From Bacteroides sp. OM05-12 (GTDB taxonomy: Bacteria > Bacteroidota > Bacteroidia > Bacteroidales > Bacteroidaceae), in the NCBI RefSeq assembly GCF_003438995.1, contig NZ_QSUN01000045.1:1-8245 (forward strand): a stretch of 8,245 nt of DNA, read 5' to 3'. Both the position numbers and the translations under genes were made by a program. The notes under the pieces were generated by a model. The model did no database searches, was not told where the DNA came from, and was given only the letters and a program-made list of their open reading frames with translations. Shown here in pieces: positions 1 through 6,935 of this stretch; the stretch's first letter is position 1; every line of letters begins with the position of its first letter.

Positions 1-58
1 ATATAGAATCAATTATAGAAACAAATAATTAACTGTCCAACTTTTGGGGTGCAGTTCA
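1..58 (+). mobile_element. Right end of an IS3-family (IS150-like) insertion sequence, partial
   Basis: Bases 31-58, read on the minus strand from 58 inward, begin TGAACTGCACCCCAAAAGTT and continue GGACAGTT. From memory this closely resembles the terminal inverted repeats of IS150-group IS3 elements, which start TG, carry a TGCACCC core and then an A/T-rich stretch before GGAC. The element would extend left out of the window, with its outer edge at base 58. The few bases inside the repeat can be read as the last codons of a transposase in the expected orientation. The other end, the body and the target duplication (expected 3-4 bp from base 59) cannot be seen. It could be a decayed remnant rather than an intact element. 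Confidence 0.55.
2..28 (+). CDS. Possible C-terminal tail of the IS3-family OrfB transposase (partial)
   Basis: Frame 2 reads YRINYRNK and then stops (TAA at 26-28), three bases before the putative terminal repeat. IS3-family OrfB transposases often end a few residues after a P-V-x-Y-R motif close to the right inverted repeat, so a tail starting with Tyr-Arg is what one would expect. Only eight codons are visible, so this rests mainly on the adjacent repeat and could be chance. Confidence 0.3.
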   Translation, partial: YRINYRNK

Positions 59-190
59 TCTAAAATAGTGCCTTCACTTTTTCTAGTTATATATCAACAA
101 CTTACTTCCGAATAGTGATAAGTGAAGACAATAAAAACTTTATTTTGAATACAGTGTTTGACTGATAAAACCAGTCATTATTCACATCAT
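59..190. other. Intergenic stretch without a recognisable gene
   Basis: No convincing coding region is present. Two weak dyads can be seen. An 8-bp pair CTTCACTT/AAGTGAAG lies at 72-79 and 120-127 with a 40-nt gap. TGACTG/CAGTCA lies at 159-164 and 172-177 with a 7-nt loop and is followed by TTATT on the plus strand. The second could be a weak terminator for rightward transcription leaving the insertion sequence. I see no clear -7 box. Confidence 0.5.
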
Positions 191-230
191 ATAAAAATGC
201 CCTTACGTTTTCTCTTCCGTAAGGGCATTT
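191..230 (-). terminator. Rho-independent terminator of the glyQS operon
   Basis: Bases 195-207 and 218-230 form a perfect 13-bp stem (AAATGCCCTTACG) around a 10-nt loop. Read on the minus strand, the stem runs straight into a T-rich tract (TTTTTAT). It lies 23 nt downstream of the stop codon of the leucine-rich-repeat gene, which is where the end of the three-gene leftward transcript is expected. On the plus strand the A/T flanks also give a short T run inside the stem, so weak bidirectional action is possible. Confidence 0.9.
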
Positions 231-253
231 CAAAGAATATATATCTGTTTACT

Positions 254-1099
254 TTAATCTACATAAGAAATAATGTCACCATATTCTTGCGTAATCCCTT
301 CAATGACACTTGGTTCAAGTTGTTTTTTATGTCCGCTCCATAATGTGAGTTCAATCAGTTGATTCTCACTTACTCCTAATTTTGAAAGTTGACGGTTATT
401 GCTCAAATCCAATGAAGTCAAATTGTTATCATCACAACGCAGATTGGCTAATGCTTCACACTTACTTAAGTCAAGAACGAATAACCCGCAACCCGAACAA
501 AGCAAATCTGTTATTTTAGTATTCTTCTGCAAATTAAGCTCCTGAAGATTGGGATTTAAATCACAAGATAAAGCTATCAGTTCCGGACAAGTACTAACAT
601 TAATCTCTTCCAGTTGATTAGACATACACAATAACGCACGCATATCCGGATTATGGCTCAGGTCCAGTTTTGTAATGGCAGTATAGGCACAGTCTAATTC
701 TCGCAATTTAGGATTATGAGATAAATCTATAACCGAAACATTAGGATTAAATTGAAATTGAAAAGTTTCCAATTCCGGAAAGAAACGCAAATCTTCCGTA
801 CTTTGAACATTACTCTCATTAATAGTGAGACTACCTACCAATGCCGCTTCTTTCTCAGAAATCTTACCATCACCATTCCGGTCTGCATGCTCTGCTATAG
901 CAGCTTCAAGAAATGCCGCTTCACGAAATTCAAGAATAGGTGTATTATCTACCCATACTTTATCATCATCGTCATTATCGCCATTATCATCCTCATTTTT
1001 ATCGCAAGCGTTTAATGTCAATGTTATACTTCCTAAAAAGAACAGCAAAGCACAAGAGTACAACAAACGCATCGGATTCAAATAAAAACTTCTTTTCAT
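254..1099 (-). CDS. Leucine-rich-repeat lipoprotein with an EF-hand-like loop
   Basis: This 281-residue protein is probably an envelope lipoprotein for binding another protein or ligand; its partner is unknown. The signal peptide ends in a lipobox (Leu-Asn-Ala-Cys, Cys32). Residues 33-47 are almost all Asp, Asn, Glu and Lys. Residues 73-84 match the canonical EF-hand/dockerin calcium loop (Asp73, Asn75, Asp77, Gly78, Ile80, Glu84). From about residue 110 to 251 there are repeats of 21-22 residues of the type L-x-x-L-x-C-x-x-N-x-L-x-x-L-D-L-S. The repeated Cys falls at 137, 158, 179, 201 and 222, with Val243 at the sixth position. The gene is last in the operon, 18 nt after the FKBP gene, and a terminator follows. 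Met10 is an alternative start; Met1 was preferred because it gives a longer charged n-region. I see no enzymatic motif. Confidence 0.88.
   Translation of the reverse strand: MKRSFYLNPMRLLYSCALLFFLGSITLTLNACDKNEDDNGDNDDDDKVWVDNTPILEFREAAFLEAAIAEHADRNGDGKISEKEAALVGSLTINESNVQSTEDLRFFPELETFQFQFNPNVSVIDLSHNPKLRELDCAYTAITKLDLSHNPDMRALLCMSNQLEEINVSTCPELIALSCDLNPNLQELNLQKNTKITDLLCSGCGLFVLDLSKCEALANLRCDDNNLTSLDLSNNRQLSKLGVSENQLIELTLWSGHKKQLEPSVIEGITQEYGDIISYVD
347..772 (-). repeat. Tandem LRR-coding repeats, about 63-66 nt period
   Basis: This part of the gene encodes residues 110-251 as about six tandem leucine-rich repeats. The anchor positions L132, M153, L174, I196, L217 and L238 are spaced 21, 21, 22, 21 and 21 residues. 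The repeats are clear in protein but diverged in DNA, so they are old and unlikely to recombine. The most regular units contain L-D-L-S-(H/N)-N followed by P or R and then a hydrophobic anchor. Confidence 0.8.
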
Positions 1100-1117
1100 A
1101 ACCGTATTGTTTATAGA

Positions 1118-1720
1118 TTAATCTGTCTTTTTTTTCAACGGATTGATCTCCGCCAAATATAATTCAAAGATAAGATCCGAATATTTCGGAATGCTCCCTG
1201 ATGCAGAAGAACCATAAGCCAGATTCCATGGAATATAAACTTCCCAAAGATCACCAACATGCATATCCTGTAAGGCTGTTGTCATACCTACTACAGATTT
1301 ATTCAGATATAAAGTAGTGCGTCCGGCAGTCTCAGGTTTCAATTCATTAGAAATAAACGTTTCTTCAAAAATATCGCCATTAATCAGCTTTCCTCTATAA
1401 CTGACACTTACTGAATCAGTATAAAACGGAGATACGGTACCGGCTCCTTTCTTTTTCACATGTACATAAACATAATTTTGAACATTAAAAGATGCTCCTA
1501 AATCCGTACTTCCATCCGGTGGCAAGTTCCATGCTTTTAAAACTTTCCAATTCGTATCCGCATTCAATGCCGCTGTATCAGCTATGGATTTAATATAGGT
1601 ATCATTTCTTTCTTTCCAGTCATAATATTCACCTTCGTCTTTCGTCTCTTCGCAAGCAACAAACGAAAAGGCAAAGACAAACATTAACAAACTACCAATC
1701 AACCAATTATTCTTCTTCAT
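1118..1720 (-). CDS. FKBP-type peptidyl-prolyl cis-trans isomerase lipoprotein
   Basis: This 200-residue protein probably catalyses, or once catalysed, cis-trans isomerisation of proline bonds in envelope proteins. The signal peptide ends in a lipobox (Phe-Val-Ala-Cys, Cys23), followed by the acidic sequence EETKDEGE. Residues 24-95 form a less conserved N-terminal region, and the FKBP domain spans about 100-193. Counterparts of FKBP12 pocket residues are Tyr108 (Y26), Phe118 (F36), Glu119 (D37), Val143 (I56), Tyr169 in LAYG (Y82), the I-P-x-x-S-x-L motif at 177-183, and Phe185 (F99). The Trp59 position at the pocket floor appears to be Met146, and the catalytic Asp is Glu. The start lies 21 nt after the glyQS stop and the gene is followed 18 nt later by the LRR lipoprotein gene. 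The family call is firm; activity is uncertain because of the substitutions. Confidence 0.92.
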   Translation of the reverse strand: MKKNNWLIGSLLMFVFAFSFVACEETKDEGEYYDWKERNDTYIKSIADTAALNADTNWKVLKAWNLPPDGSTDLGASFNVQNYVYVHVKKKGAGTVSPFYTDSVSVSYRGKLINGDIFEETFISNELKPETAGRTTLYLNKSVVGMTTALQDMHVGDLWEVYIPWNLAYGSSASGSIPKYSDLIFELYLAEINPLKKKTD

Positions 1721-1741
1721 ATTAAGTTTCTTATGTTTCGC

Positions 1742-3283
1742 TTACATCAATGTCTTCAATAAGCTGGTAATGCTTACTTTATCGGCAATAATCTTATTCA
1801 AATCAGCGATGGCGACACGTTCCTGCTCCATCGTGTCACGATGACGAATCGTGACACAATTATCTTCCAAAGTCTGATGGTCAATAGTGATACAGAACGG
1901 AGTACCGATGGCATCCTGACGACGATAACGCTTTCCGATACTATCTTTCTCATCATAATTACAATGGAAGTGGAACTTCAAATCATCGATAATCTCTCGC
2001 GCTTTTTCTGGAAGCCCGTCTTTCTTTACCAACGGAAGAACTGCCAACTTCACCGGAGCCAAAGCTGCTGGAAGTTTCAAAACGACACGACTTTCGCCAT
2101 TTTCCAACTGTTCTTCACAATAGGCAGCACTCATGATACTCAGGAACATACGGTCTACACCGATGGACGTTTCAATAACGTACGGAGTATAAGATTCGTT
2201 CAGTTCCGGATCAAAATATTTAATGCTCTTACCTGAATATTTCTCGTGTTGACTCAAGTCAAAGTTAGTACGTGAGTGGATGCCTTCAACTTCTTTAAAT
2301 CCAAACGGCATTAAGAATTCAATATCTGTTGCGGCATTCGCATAATGAGCAAGTTTGTCATGGTCATGGAAACGATAATGGTCATCACCGAAGCCAAGAG
2401 CCTTATGCCACTTCAAGCGTGTTTCTTTCCATTTCTTAAACCACTCCAGTTCTGCACCGGGACGAACAAAAAATTGCATCTCCATCTGTTCGAATTCACG
2501 CATACGGAAAATGAATTGGCGTGCTACAATCTCGTTACGGAAAGCTTTACCAATCTGTGCAATACCGAAAGGAATCTTCATACGTCCAGTTTTCTGCACA
2601 TTCAGGTAGTTTACAAAGATACCCTGAGCGGTTTCAGGACGGAGATAAATCTTCATCGCTCCATCAGCTGTAGAACCCATTTCCGTTGAAAACATTAAAT
2701 TGAACTGACGAACTTCCGTCCAGTTCTTTGTACCGGAAATAGGACAAACAATCTCTTCATCAATAATAATCTGACGAAGTTCTTCCAGATTATTATCGTT
2801 CAAAGCTTTGGCGAAGCGTTCGTGCAAAGCGTCGCGTTTAGCCTGATGTTCCAACACACGTCCATTCGTAGAACGGAACTGAGCCTCATCAAAAGCATCA
2901 CCGAATTTCTTAGCAGCCTTGGCTACTTCTTTATTTATCTTGTCGTCATACTTAGCCAGCTGATCTTCTATAAGAACATCGGCACGATAACGTTTCTTAG
3001 AATCTTTGTTGTCAATCAAGGGATCATTGAAGGCATCTACGTGTCCGGATGCTTTCCAAATAGTAGGGTGCATAAAGATGGCGGAATCAATACCGACGAT
3101 ATTCTCGTGAAGCAGCACCATGCTGTCCCACCAATATTTCTTTATGTTGTTTTTGAGTTCAACCCCCATCTGACCATAGTCATACACTGCTCCAAGCCCG
3201 TCATAAATATCACTCGAAGGGAATACAAAACCATACTCTTTGCAGTGTGATACTAATTTCTTAAAAACATCTTCTTGTGCCAT
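1742..3283 (-). CDS. glyQS: Glycine--tRNA ligase, single-chain dimeric type
   Basis: This 513-residue cytoplasmic class II enzyme charges tRNA-Gly with glycine using ATP and is essential for translation. It is the alpha2 type found in eukaryotes, archaea and many bacteria, not the alpha2-beta2 glyQ/glyS type; many annotations call it glyS. Motif 1 lies near residues 16-52 (FVFPSSDIYDGLGAVYDYG region). The family signature RPETAQG is at 215-221. Motif 2 (FRNEI...RMREFEQME) spans about 248-269. Motif 3 (ETSIGVDRMFLSI) spans about 371-383. The C-terminal anticodon-binding domain runs from about 408 to 500. A Cys180-Pro motif precedes the N-W-T-E-x-R-x-F-N-L-M-F stretch; a second Cys of a CPxC pair is absent. 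Length is normal for the family. It is first in a three-gene operon and divergent from parC. Confidence 0.98.
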   Translation of the reverse strand: MAQEDVFKKLVSHCKEYGFVFPSSDIYDGLGAVYDYGQMGVELKNNIKKYWWDSMVLLHENIVGIDSAIFMHPTIWKASGHVDAFNDPLIDNKDSKKRYRADVLIEDQLAKYDDKINKEVAKAAKKFGDAFDEAQFRSTNGRVLEHQAKRDALHERFAKALNDNNLEELRQIIIDEEIVCPISGTKNWTEVRQFNLMFSTEMGSTADGAMKIYLRPETAQGIFVNYLNVQKTGRMKIPFGIAQIGKAFRNEIVARQFIFRMREFEQMEMQFFVRPGAELEWFKKWKETRLKWHKALGFGDDHYRFHDHDKLAHYANAATDIEFLMPFGFKEVEGIHSRTNFDLSQHEKYSGKSIKYFDPELNESYTPYVIETSIGVDRMFLSIMSAAYCEEQLENGESRVVLKLPAALAPVKLAVLPLVKKDGLPEKAREIIDDLKFHFHCNYDEKDSIGKRYRRQDAIGTPFCITIDHQTLEDNCVTIRHRDTMEQERVAIADLNKIIADKVSITSLLKTLM

Positions 3284-3323
3284 TTTATTCTATATTTATT
3301 TCTTTCTATTTATATAAATAATG

Positions 3324-3331
3324 TGCAAAGT
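3324..3331 (-). promoter_or_regulatory. Candidate -7 box for the glyQS operon
   Basis: The minus strand reads TTACTTTG, one mismatch from the Bacteroidetes consensus TAnnTTTG. It would start transcription about 30-35 nt before the glyQS start codon. No clear TTTG -33 element is seen about 19-21 nt upstream, so the call is tentative. Confidence 0.4.
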
Positions 3332-3356
3332 AAATGATTTTTTTCAATAAAAATCG

Positions 3357-3364
3357 TATTTTTG
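3357..3364 (+). promoter_or_regulatory. Candidate -7 box for the parC operon
   Basis: TATTTTTG matches the Bacteroidetes primary sigma -7 consensus TAnnTTTG exactly and lies about 37 bases before the parC ATG. The -33 element is poor in this A/T-rich stretch, as is common in these promoters. Confidence 0.6.
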
Positions 3365-3401
3365 CCTGCATATGATACTACATTAAGGAATTTAAATATA
3401 T

Positions 3402-6080
3402 ATGAGCGACGATTTTATAGATAAAGAAGAGCAAAACGACGGAAATACATCTACGCCGGAAACGGAGCACTCCGATTACAAACCGGCAAGCACAATGGAC
3501 GAAAATGTGAAGCATCAGCTTACTGGCATGTACCAAAGCTGGTTCTTGGATTATGCTTCTTACGTAATTCTGGAACGGGCCGTACCCCACATTAACGATG
3601 GATTGAAACCTGTGCAGCGCCGTATCTTACACTCCATGAAACGTTTGGACGACGGGCGCTATAATAAGGTTGCCAATATCGTAGGTCATACGATGCAATT
3701 TCACCCTCACGGAGATGCCTCTATCGGAGATGCCTTGGTACAATTGGGGCAGAAAGATTTGCTAATCGACTGTCAGGGTAACTGGGGGAATATACTGACC
3801 GGAGACGGGGCAGCCGCTCCACGTTATATAGAAGCACGCCTGTCTAAATTTGCTTTGGACATTGTTTTCAATCCGAAAACGACAGAATGGAAATCATCTT
3901 ATGACGGAAGAAACAAAGAACCGATAACACTGCCGGTAAAATTCCCACTTCTCCTCGCTCAGGGAGTGGAAGGTATCGCTGTCGGGCTTTCTTCTAAAAT
4001 ACTGCCACACAACTTTAATGAATTGTGTGACGCTTCCATATCCTATCTGCATGGGCAACCGTTCAAACTTTACCCCGATTTCCAGACCGGAGGTTCGATA
4101 GATGTTTCAAAATACAATGACGGCGAACGTGGAGGCTCGGTAAAAATTCGTGCCAAAATCAATAAAATAGATAATAAGACATTGGCCATTACCGAAATTC
4201 CTTATGGGAAAACAACCTCCAGTGTTATTGAATCCATTCTGAAGGCCGTAGACAAAGGAAAAATTAAGATTCGTAAAGTAGATGATAACACATCTGCACA
4301 AGTTGAAATATTAGTTCATCTTGCACCTGGTGTTTCATCAGACAAAACGATAGATGCCCTTTATGCCTTTACGGACTGTGAAGTCAGCATCTCACCGAAC
4401 TGTTGCGTTATCGACGATCAGAAACCGCACTTCTTGACTGTAAGTGACGTATTGAAAAAGTCGGCGGACAATACACTTGATTTGCTTCGCAAAGAGCTCC
4501 AAATTCGTAAAGACGAATTGCTTGATACGCTTCACTTTGCATCTCTTGAGAAAATATTCATTGAGGAACGTATTTATAAGGATAAAGAATTTGAACAAGC
4601 CAAGTCTATGGACGAAGCCTGTGAACACATTGATGAGAGGTTAACTCCATTCTATCCTATCCTTATCAGGGAGGTGACGAAAGAGGATATCCTCAAATTG
4701 ATGGAGATCAAAATGGGACGAATCCTCAAATTCAACAAGGATAAAGCAGATGAATTCATCGCCAGGATGAAAGCAGAGATAGAAGAAATAGACAAGCACC
4801 TGGCCAATATTGTGGAATATACTACTGAATGGTTCAAGATGCTGAAAGAAAAATACGGAAAGAAATATCCACGACTAACCGAGCTTCGCAATTTCGACAC
4901 CATCGAAGCTGCTAAAGTAGTAGAAGCCAACGAAAAACTATATATTAACCGTGAGGAAGGCTTTATCGGAACAGGATTGAAAAAAGATGAATATATTACG
5001 AACTGTTCGGATATTGACGATGTTATCATCTTCTACCGTGATGGAAAATATAAAGTAGTACGTGTGCAGGAAAAGATGTTTGTAGGTAAAAATATTCTCT
5101 ATGTAAATGTCTTCAAGAAGAACGATAAACGCACGATCTACAATGTAGTCTATCGCGACGGGAAAGATGGGTTCCATTATATCAAACGATTTAATGTAAC
5201 CGCTATGACTCGCGACAGAGAGTATGATCTTACACAAGGTACGGTAGGGTCTAAGGTTGTCTACTTTAGTGCAAATCCTAATGGAGAAGCCGAAGTTATT
5301 AAAATCACACTAAAGCCGAATCCTCGCATTAAGAAAATTATATTCGAAAAAGACTTTGGAGAGGTCCTTATCAAAGGACGTCAGTCTATGGGTAACATCT
5401 TAACTAAGAATGACGTACATAAGATTGGTTTAAAACAGCGTGGAGGTTCTACGCTTGGCGGACGGGAAGTCTGGTTTGACCGTGATGTTCTTCGTTTGAA
5501 TTATGACGGACGAGGCGAATATCTGGGAGAATTCCAAAGTACCGACAGTATCCTTGTCATACTGAATAATGGTGAATTCTATACAACAAATTTCGATTTG
5601 AGCAACCATTATGAGGATAATGTAAGCATAGTCGAGAAATTCGACCCGCATAAAATTTGGTCTGCCGCTCTCTATGATGCCGATCAGCAAGGTTATCCAT
5701 ATTTAAAACGTTTTGCTTTGGAACCATCTTCACGCAAACAGAATTATTTGGGAGAGAACAAAGAAAACAAACTCATCCTGTTAACCGATGAATATTATCC
5801 TCGTCTGGAAGTAATTTTCGGAGGCCATGATAGTTTCCGTGAACCATTGACCATTGATGTTGACGAATTTATCGGAGTAAAGAGTTTTAAGGCTAAAGGA
5901 AAACGTATCACAACTTTTACCATTGAAACGATTAACGAACTGGAACCGACCCGTTTCCCGGAACCGAAAACCGAAACTTCCGATAACGTAGATATAGAAC
6001 CGGAAATCTTAGACCCGGATGATGGAAAAAGCGATGGAGATATAATCGACGAGATCACCGGACAAATGAAACTGTTTTAA
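3402..6080 (+). CDS. parC: DNA topoisomerase IV subunit A
   Basis: This 892-residue subunit cuts and rejoins DNA in the ParC2-ParE2 enzyme that unlinks daughter chromosomes. An acidic, low-complexity N-terminus (1-35) precedes the breakage-reunion domain (about 40-490). Visible motifs are DGLKPVQRRIL at 66-76, HPHGD at 101-105, the catalytic Arg141-Tyr142 pair in APRYIE, and GIAVG at 191-195 with the DNA-intercalating Ile192. A coiled region lies around 355-470. The C-terminal beta-pinwheel (about 520-840) has a degenerate box (QRGGSTLGG, 679-687) rather than the GyrA box, which supports ParC over GyrA. The last 40 residues are acidic and end in QMKLF. The residue matching the quinolone-contact Ser of GyrA (Ser83) is Ala106. 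parE is not adjacent. The next gene starts 1 nt after the stop. Met32 is an alternative start. Confidence 0.96.
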   Translation: MSDDFIDKEEQNDGNTSTPETEHSDYKPASTMDENVKHQLTGMYQSWFLDYASYVILERAVPHINDGLKPVQRRILHSMKRLDDGRYNKVANIVGHTMQFHPHGDASIGDALVQLGQKDLLIDCQGNWGNILTGDGAAAPRYIEARLSKFALDIVFNPKTTEWKSSYDGRNKEPITLPVKFPLLLAQGVEGIAVGLSSKILPHNFNELCDASISYLHGQPFKLYPDFQTGGSIDVSKYNDGERGGSVKIRAKINKIDNKTLAITEIPYGKTTSSVIESILKAVDKGKIKIRKVDDNTSAQVEILVHLAPGVSSDKTIDALYAFTDCEVSISPNCCVIDDQKPHFLTVSDVLKKSADNTLDLLRKELQIRKDELLDTLHFASLEKIFIEERIYKDKEFEQAKSMDEACEHIDERLTPFYPILIREVTKEDILKLMEIKMGRILKFNKDKADEFIARMKAEIEEIDKHLANIVEYTTEWFKMLKEKYGKKYPRLTELRNFDTIEAAKVVEANEKLYINREEGFIGTGLKKDEYITNCSDIDDVIIFYRDGKYKVVRVQEKMFVGKNILYVNVFKKNDKRTIYNVVYRDGKDGFHYIKRFNVTAMTRDREYDLTQGTVGSKVVYFSANPNGEAEVIKITLKPNPRIKKIIFEKDFGEVLIKGRQSMGNILTKNDVHKIGLKQRGGSTLGGREVWFDRDVLRLNYDGRGEYLGEFQSTDSILVILNNGEFYTTNFDLSNHYEDNVSIVEKFDPHKIWSAALYDADQQGYPYLKRFALEPSSRKQNYLGENKENKLILLTDEYYPRLEVIFGGHDSFREPLTIDVDEFIGVKSFKAKGKRITTFTIETINELEPTRFPEPKTETSDNVDIEPEILDPDDGKSDGDIIDEITGQMKLF

Positions 6081-6081
6081 T

Positions 6082-6924
6082 ATGCAAAAGGGTAAGATAC
6101 GATTGTTTATACTATTCTTATTCTTTAGCATTGCAGCAAATGCACAAGTGCTTGATAGCTTGCAGCGGCAGAGATATGTAACCCGTGCAACCATGTATGG
6201 AGCAGGTTATACAAATGTATATGATACCTATCTTTCGCCACAGGAGTATAAAGGCATTGAGTTTCGTTTGTCAAGAGAGTCCATCCGGATGACTAAACTT
6301 TTCGATGGAAATGTTTCCACGCAAAGTTTTTTCCAAGCTAATTTATCATATACAAAAAACAGGGCCGAAACAAGCAATGCTTTTGCCGGACTCGTAAATT
6401 GGAACTACGGACTTCATTATCAATTCCGGATTAATGAACATTTGAAATTTCTTGCCGGCGGAATGGGTGAGTTAAATGGTGGTTTTATCTACAATCTACG
6501 TAACTCGAACAATCCAGCTTCTGCCAAAGCTTACATTAACCTGGCAGCATCGGGCATGATTATTTATAACTTCAAGATAAAGCGTTATCCGATGACGTTG
6601 CGTTACCAACTGAACCTTCCACTGCTTGGAGTTATGTTTTCACCTGATCACCAGCAAACTTACTACGAGATTTTTACATTGGGTAATACCGATAATATCA
6701 TCCGTTTTACATCTTTACACAATCAACCTTCGGCCAGACAAATGTTGAGTGTAGATTTTCCCGTACGTTACAGCAAGATGCGTTTCAGTTATCTTTGCGA
6801 TATACAGCAATCTCACTTGAATGGATTACGTACACATACCTATTCTCATATATTTATGGTGGGATTTGTGAAAACACTTTATCGGATACGGAGCAAAGAT
6901 CCGCAACCGATGCCGGCATATTGA
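6082..6924 (+). CDS. DUF3316-like secreted, probable outer-membrane protein
   Basis: This 280-residue protein has no known function. It has a Sec signal peptide (hydrophobic residues 8-19, likely cleavage after Ala-Asn-Ala at 19-21) and no lipobox Cys. The mature part begins with a region containing T-x-Y-G-A-G-Y-T-N and D-T-Y-L-S-P-x-E-Y-K-G, which I recognise from memory as typical of Bacteroidales DUF3316 proteins. Alternating polar/hydrophobic stretches with Gly and aromatic residues (for example around 100-150, 155-185 and 230-265) suggest beta strands of a small barrel, but the C-terminus (QPMPAY) is not the classic aromatic-ending signal. Its ATG is 1 nt after the parC stop, so translation is probably coupled to parC. 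It is 11 nt before the S41 peptidase gene. Confidence 0.8.
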   Translation: MQKGKIRLFILFLFFSIAANAQVLDSLQRQRYVTRATMYGAGYTNVYDTYLSPQEYKGIEFRLSRESIRMTKLFDGNVSTQSFFQANLSYTKNRAETSNAFAGLVNWNYGLHYQFRINEHLKFLAGGMGELNGGFIYNLRNSNNPASAKAYINLAASGMIIYNFKIKRYPMTLRYQLNLPLLGVMFSPDHQQTYYEIFTLGNTDNIIRFTSLHNQPSARQMLSVDFPVRYSKMRFSYLCDIQQSHLNGLRTHTYSHIFMVGFVKTLYRIRSKDPQPMPAY

Positions 6925-6935
6925 TAAATATAAGA

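Larger units (their letters stand above)
3284..3401. promoter_or_regulatory. Divergent control region between glyQS and parC
   Basis: This 118-bp, very A/T-rich region separates the two divergent operons and must hold both start sites. The two candidate -7 boxes face away from each other and are only about 30 bp apart. Each would leave a short 5' leader of roughly 30-40 nt. I see no T-box, riboswitch or attenuator in front of glyQS. Confidence 0.7.

Noticed and set aside
158..343. Plus-strand open frame of 61 codons
   Set aside because: It runs through the terminator hairpin and into the antisense of the LRR gene; the product has no recognisable features.
825..1085. Ser-rich plus-strand open frame opposite the LRR gene
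   Set aside because: It is the antisense shadow of the acidic and Ala-rich N-terminal part of a clear lipoprotein gene.
254..1099. CRISPR-like periodic repeat in the LRR gene
   Set aside because: The 63-66 nt period comes from leucine-rich repeats in the protein; the DNA units are diverged and in frame, without spacers.
3284..3401. T-box or glycine riboswitch in front of glyQS
   Set aside because: The predicted leader is only about 35-40 nt, too short, and no T-box sequence or structured aptamer is visible.
4652..5029. 125-codon minus-strand open frame inside parC
   Set aside because: It is antisense to conserved parC coding sequence, Ser/Ile-rich as expected for a shadow frame, and has no promoter or motif.
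6795..6935. Longer upstream start for the S41 peptidase
   Set aside because: It would overlap the previous gene by 130 bases and bury the signal peptide; the ATG at 6936 gives a proper lipoprotein signal just after the previous stop.
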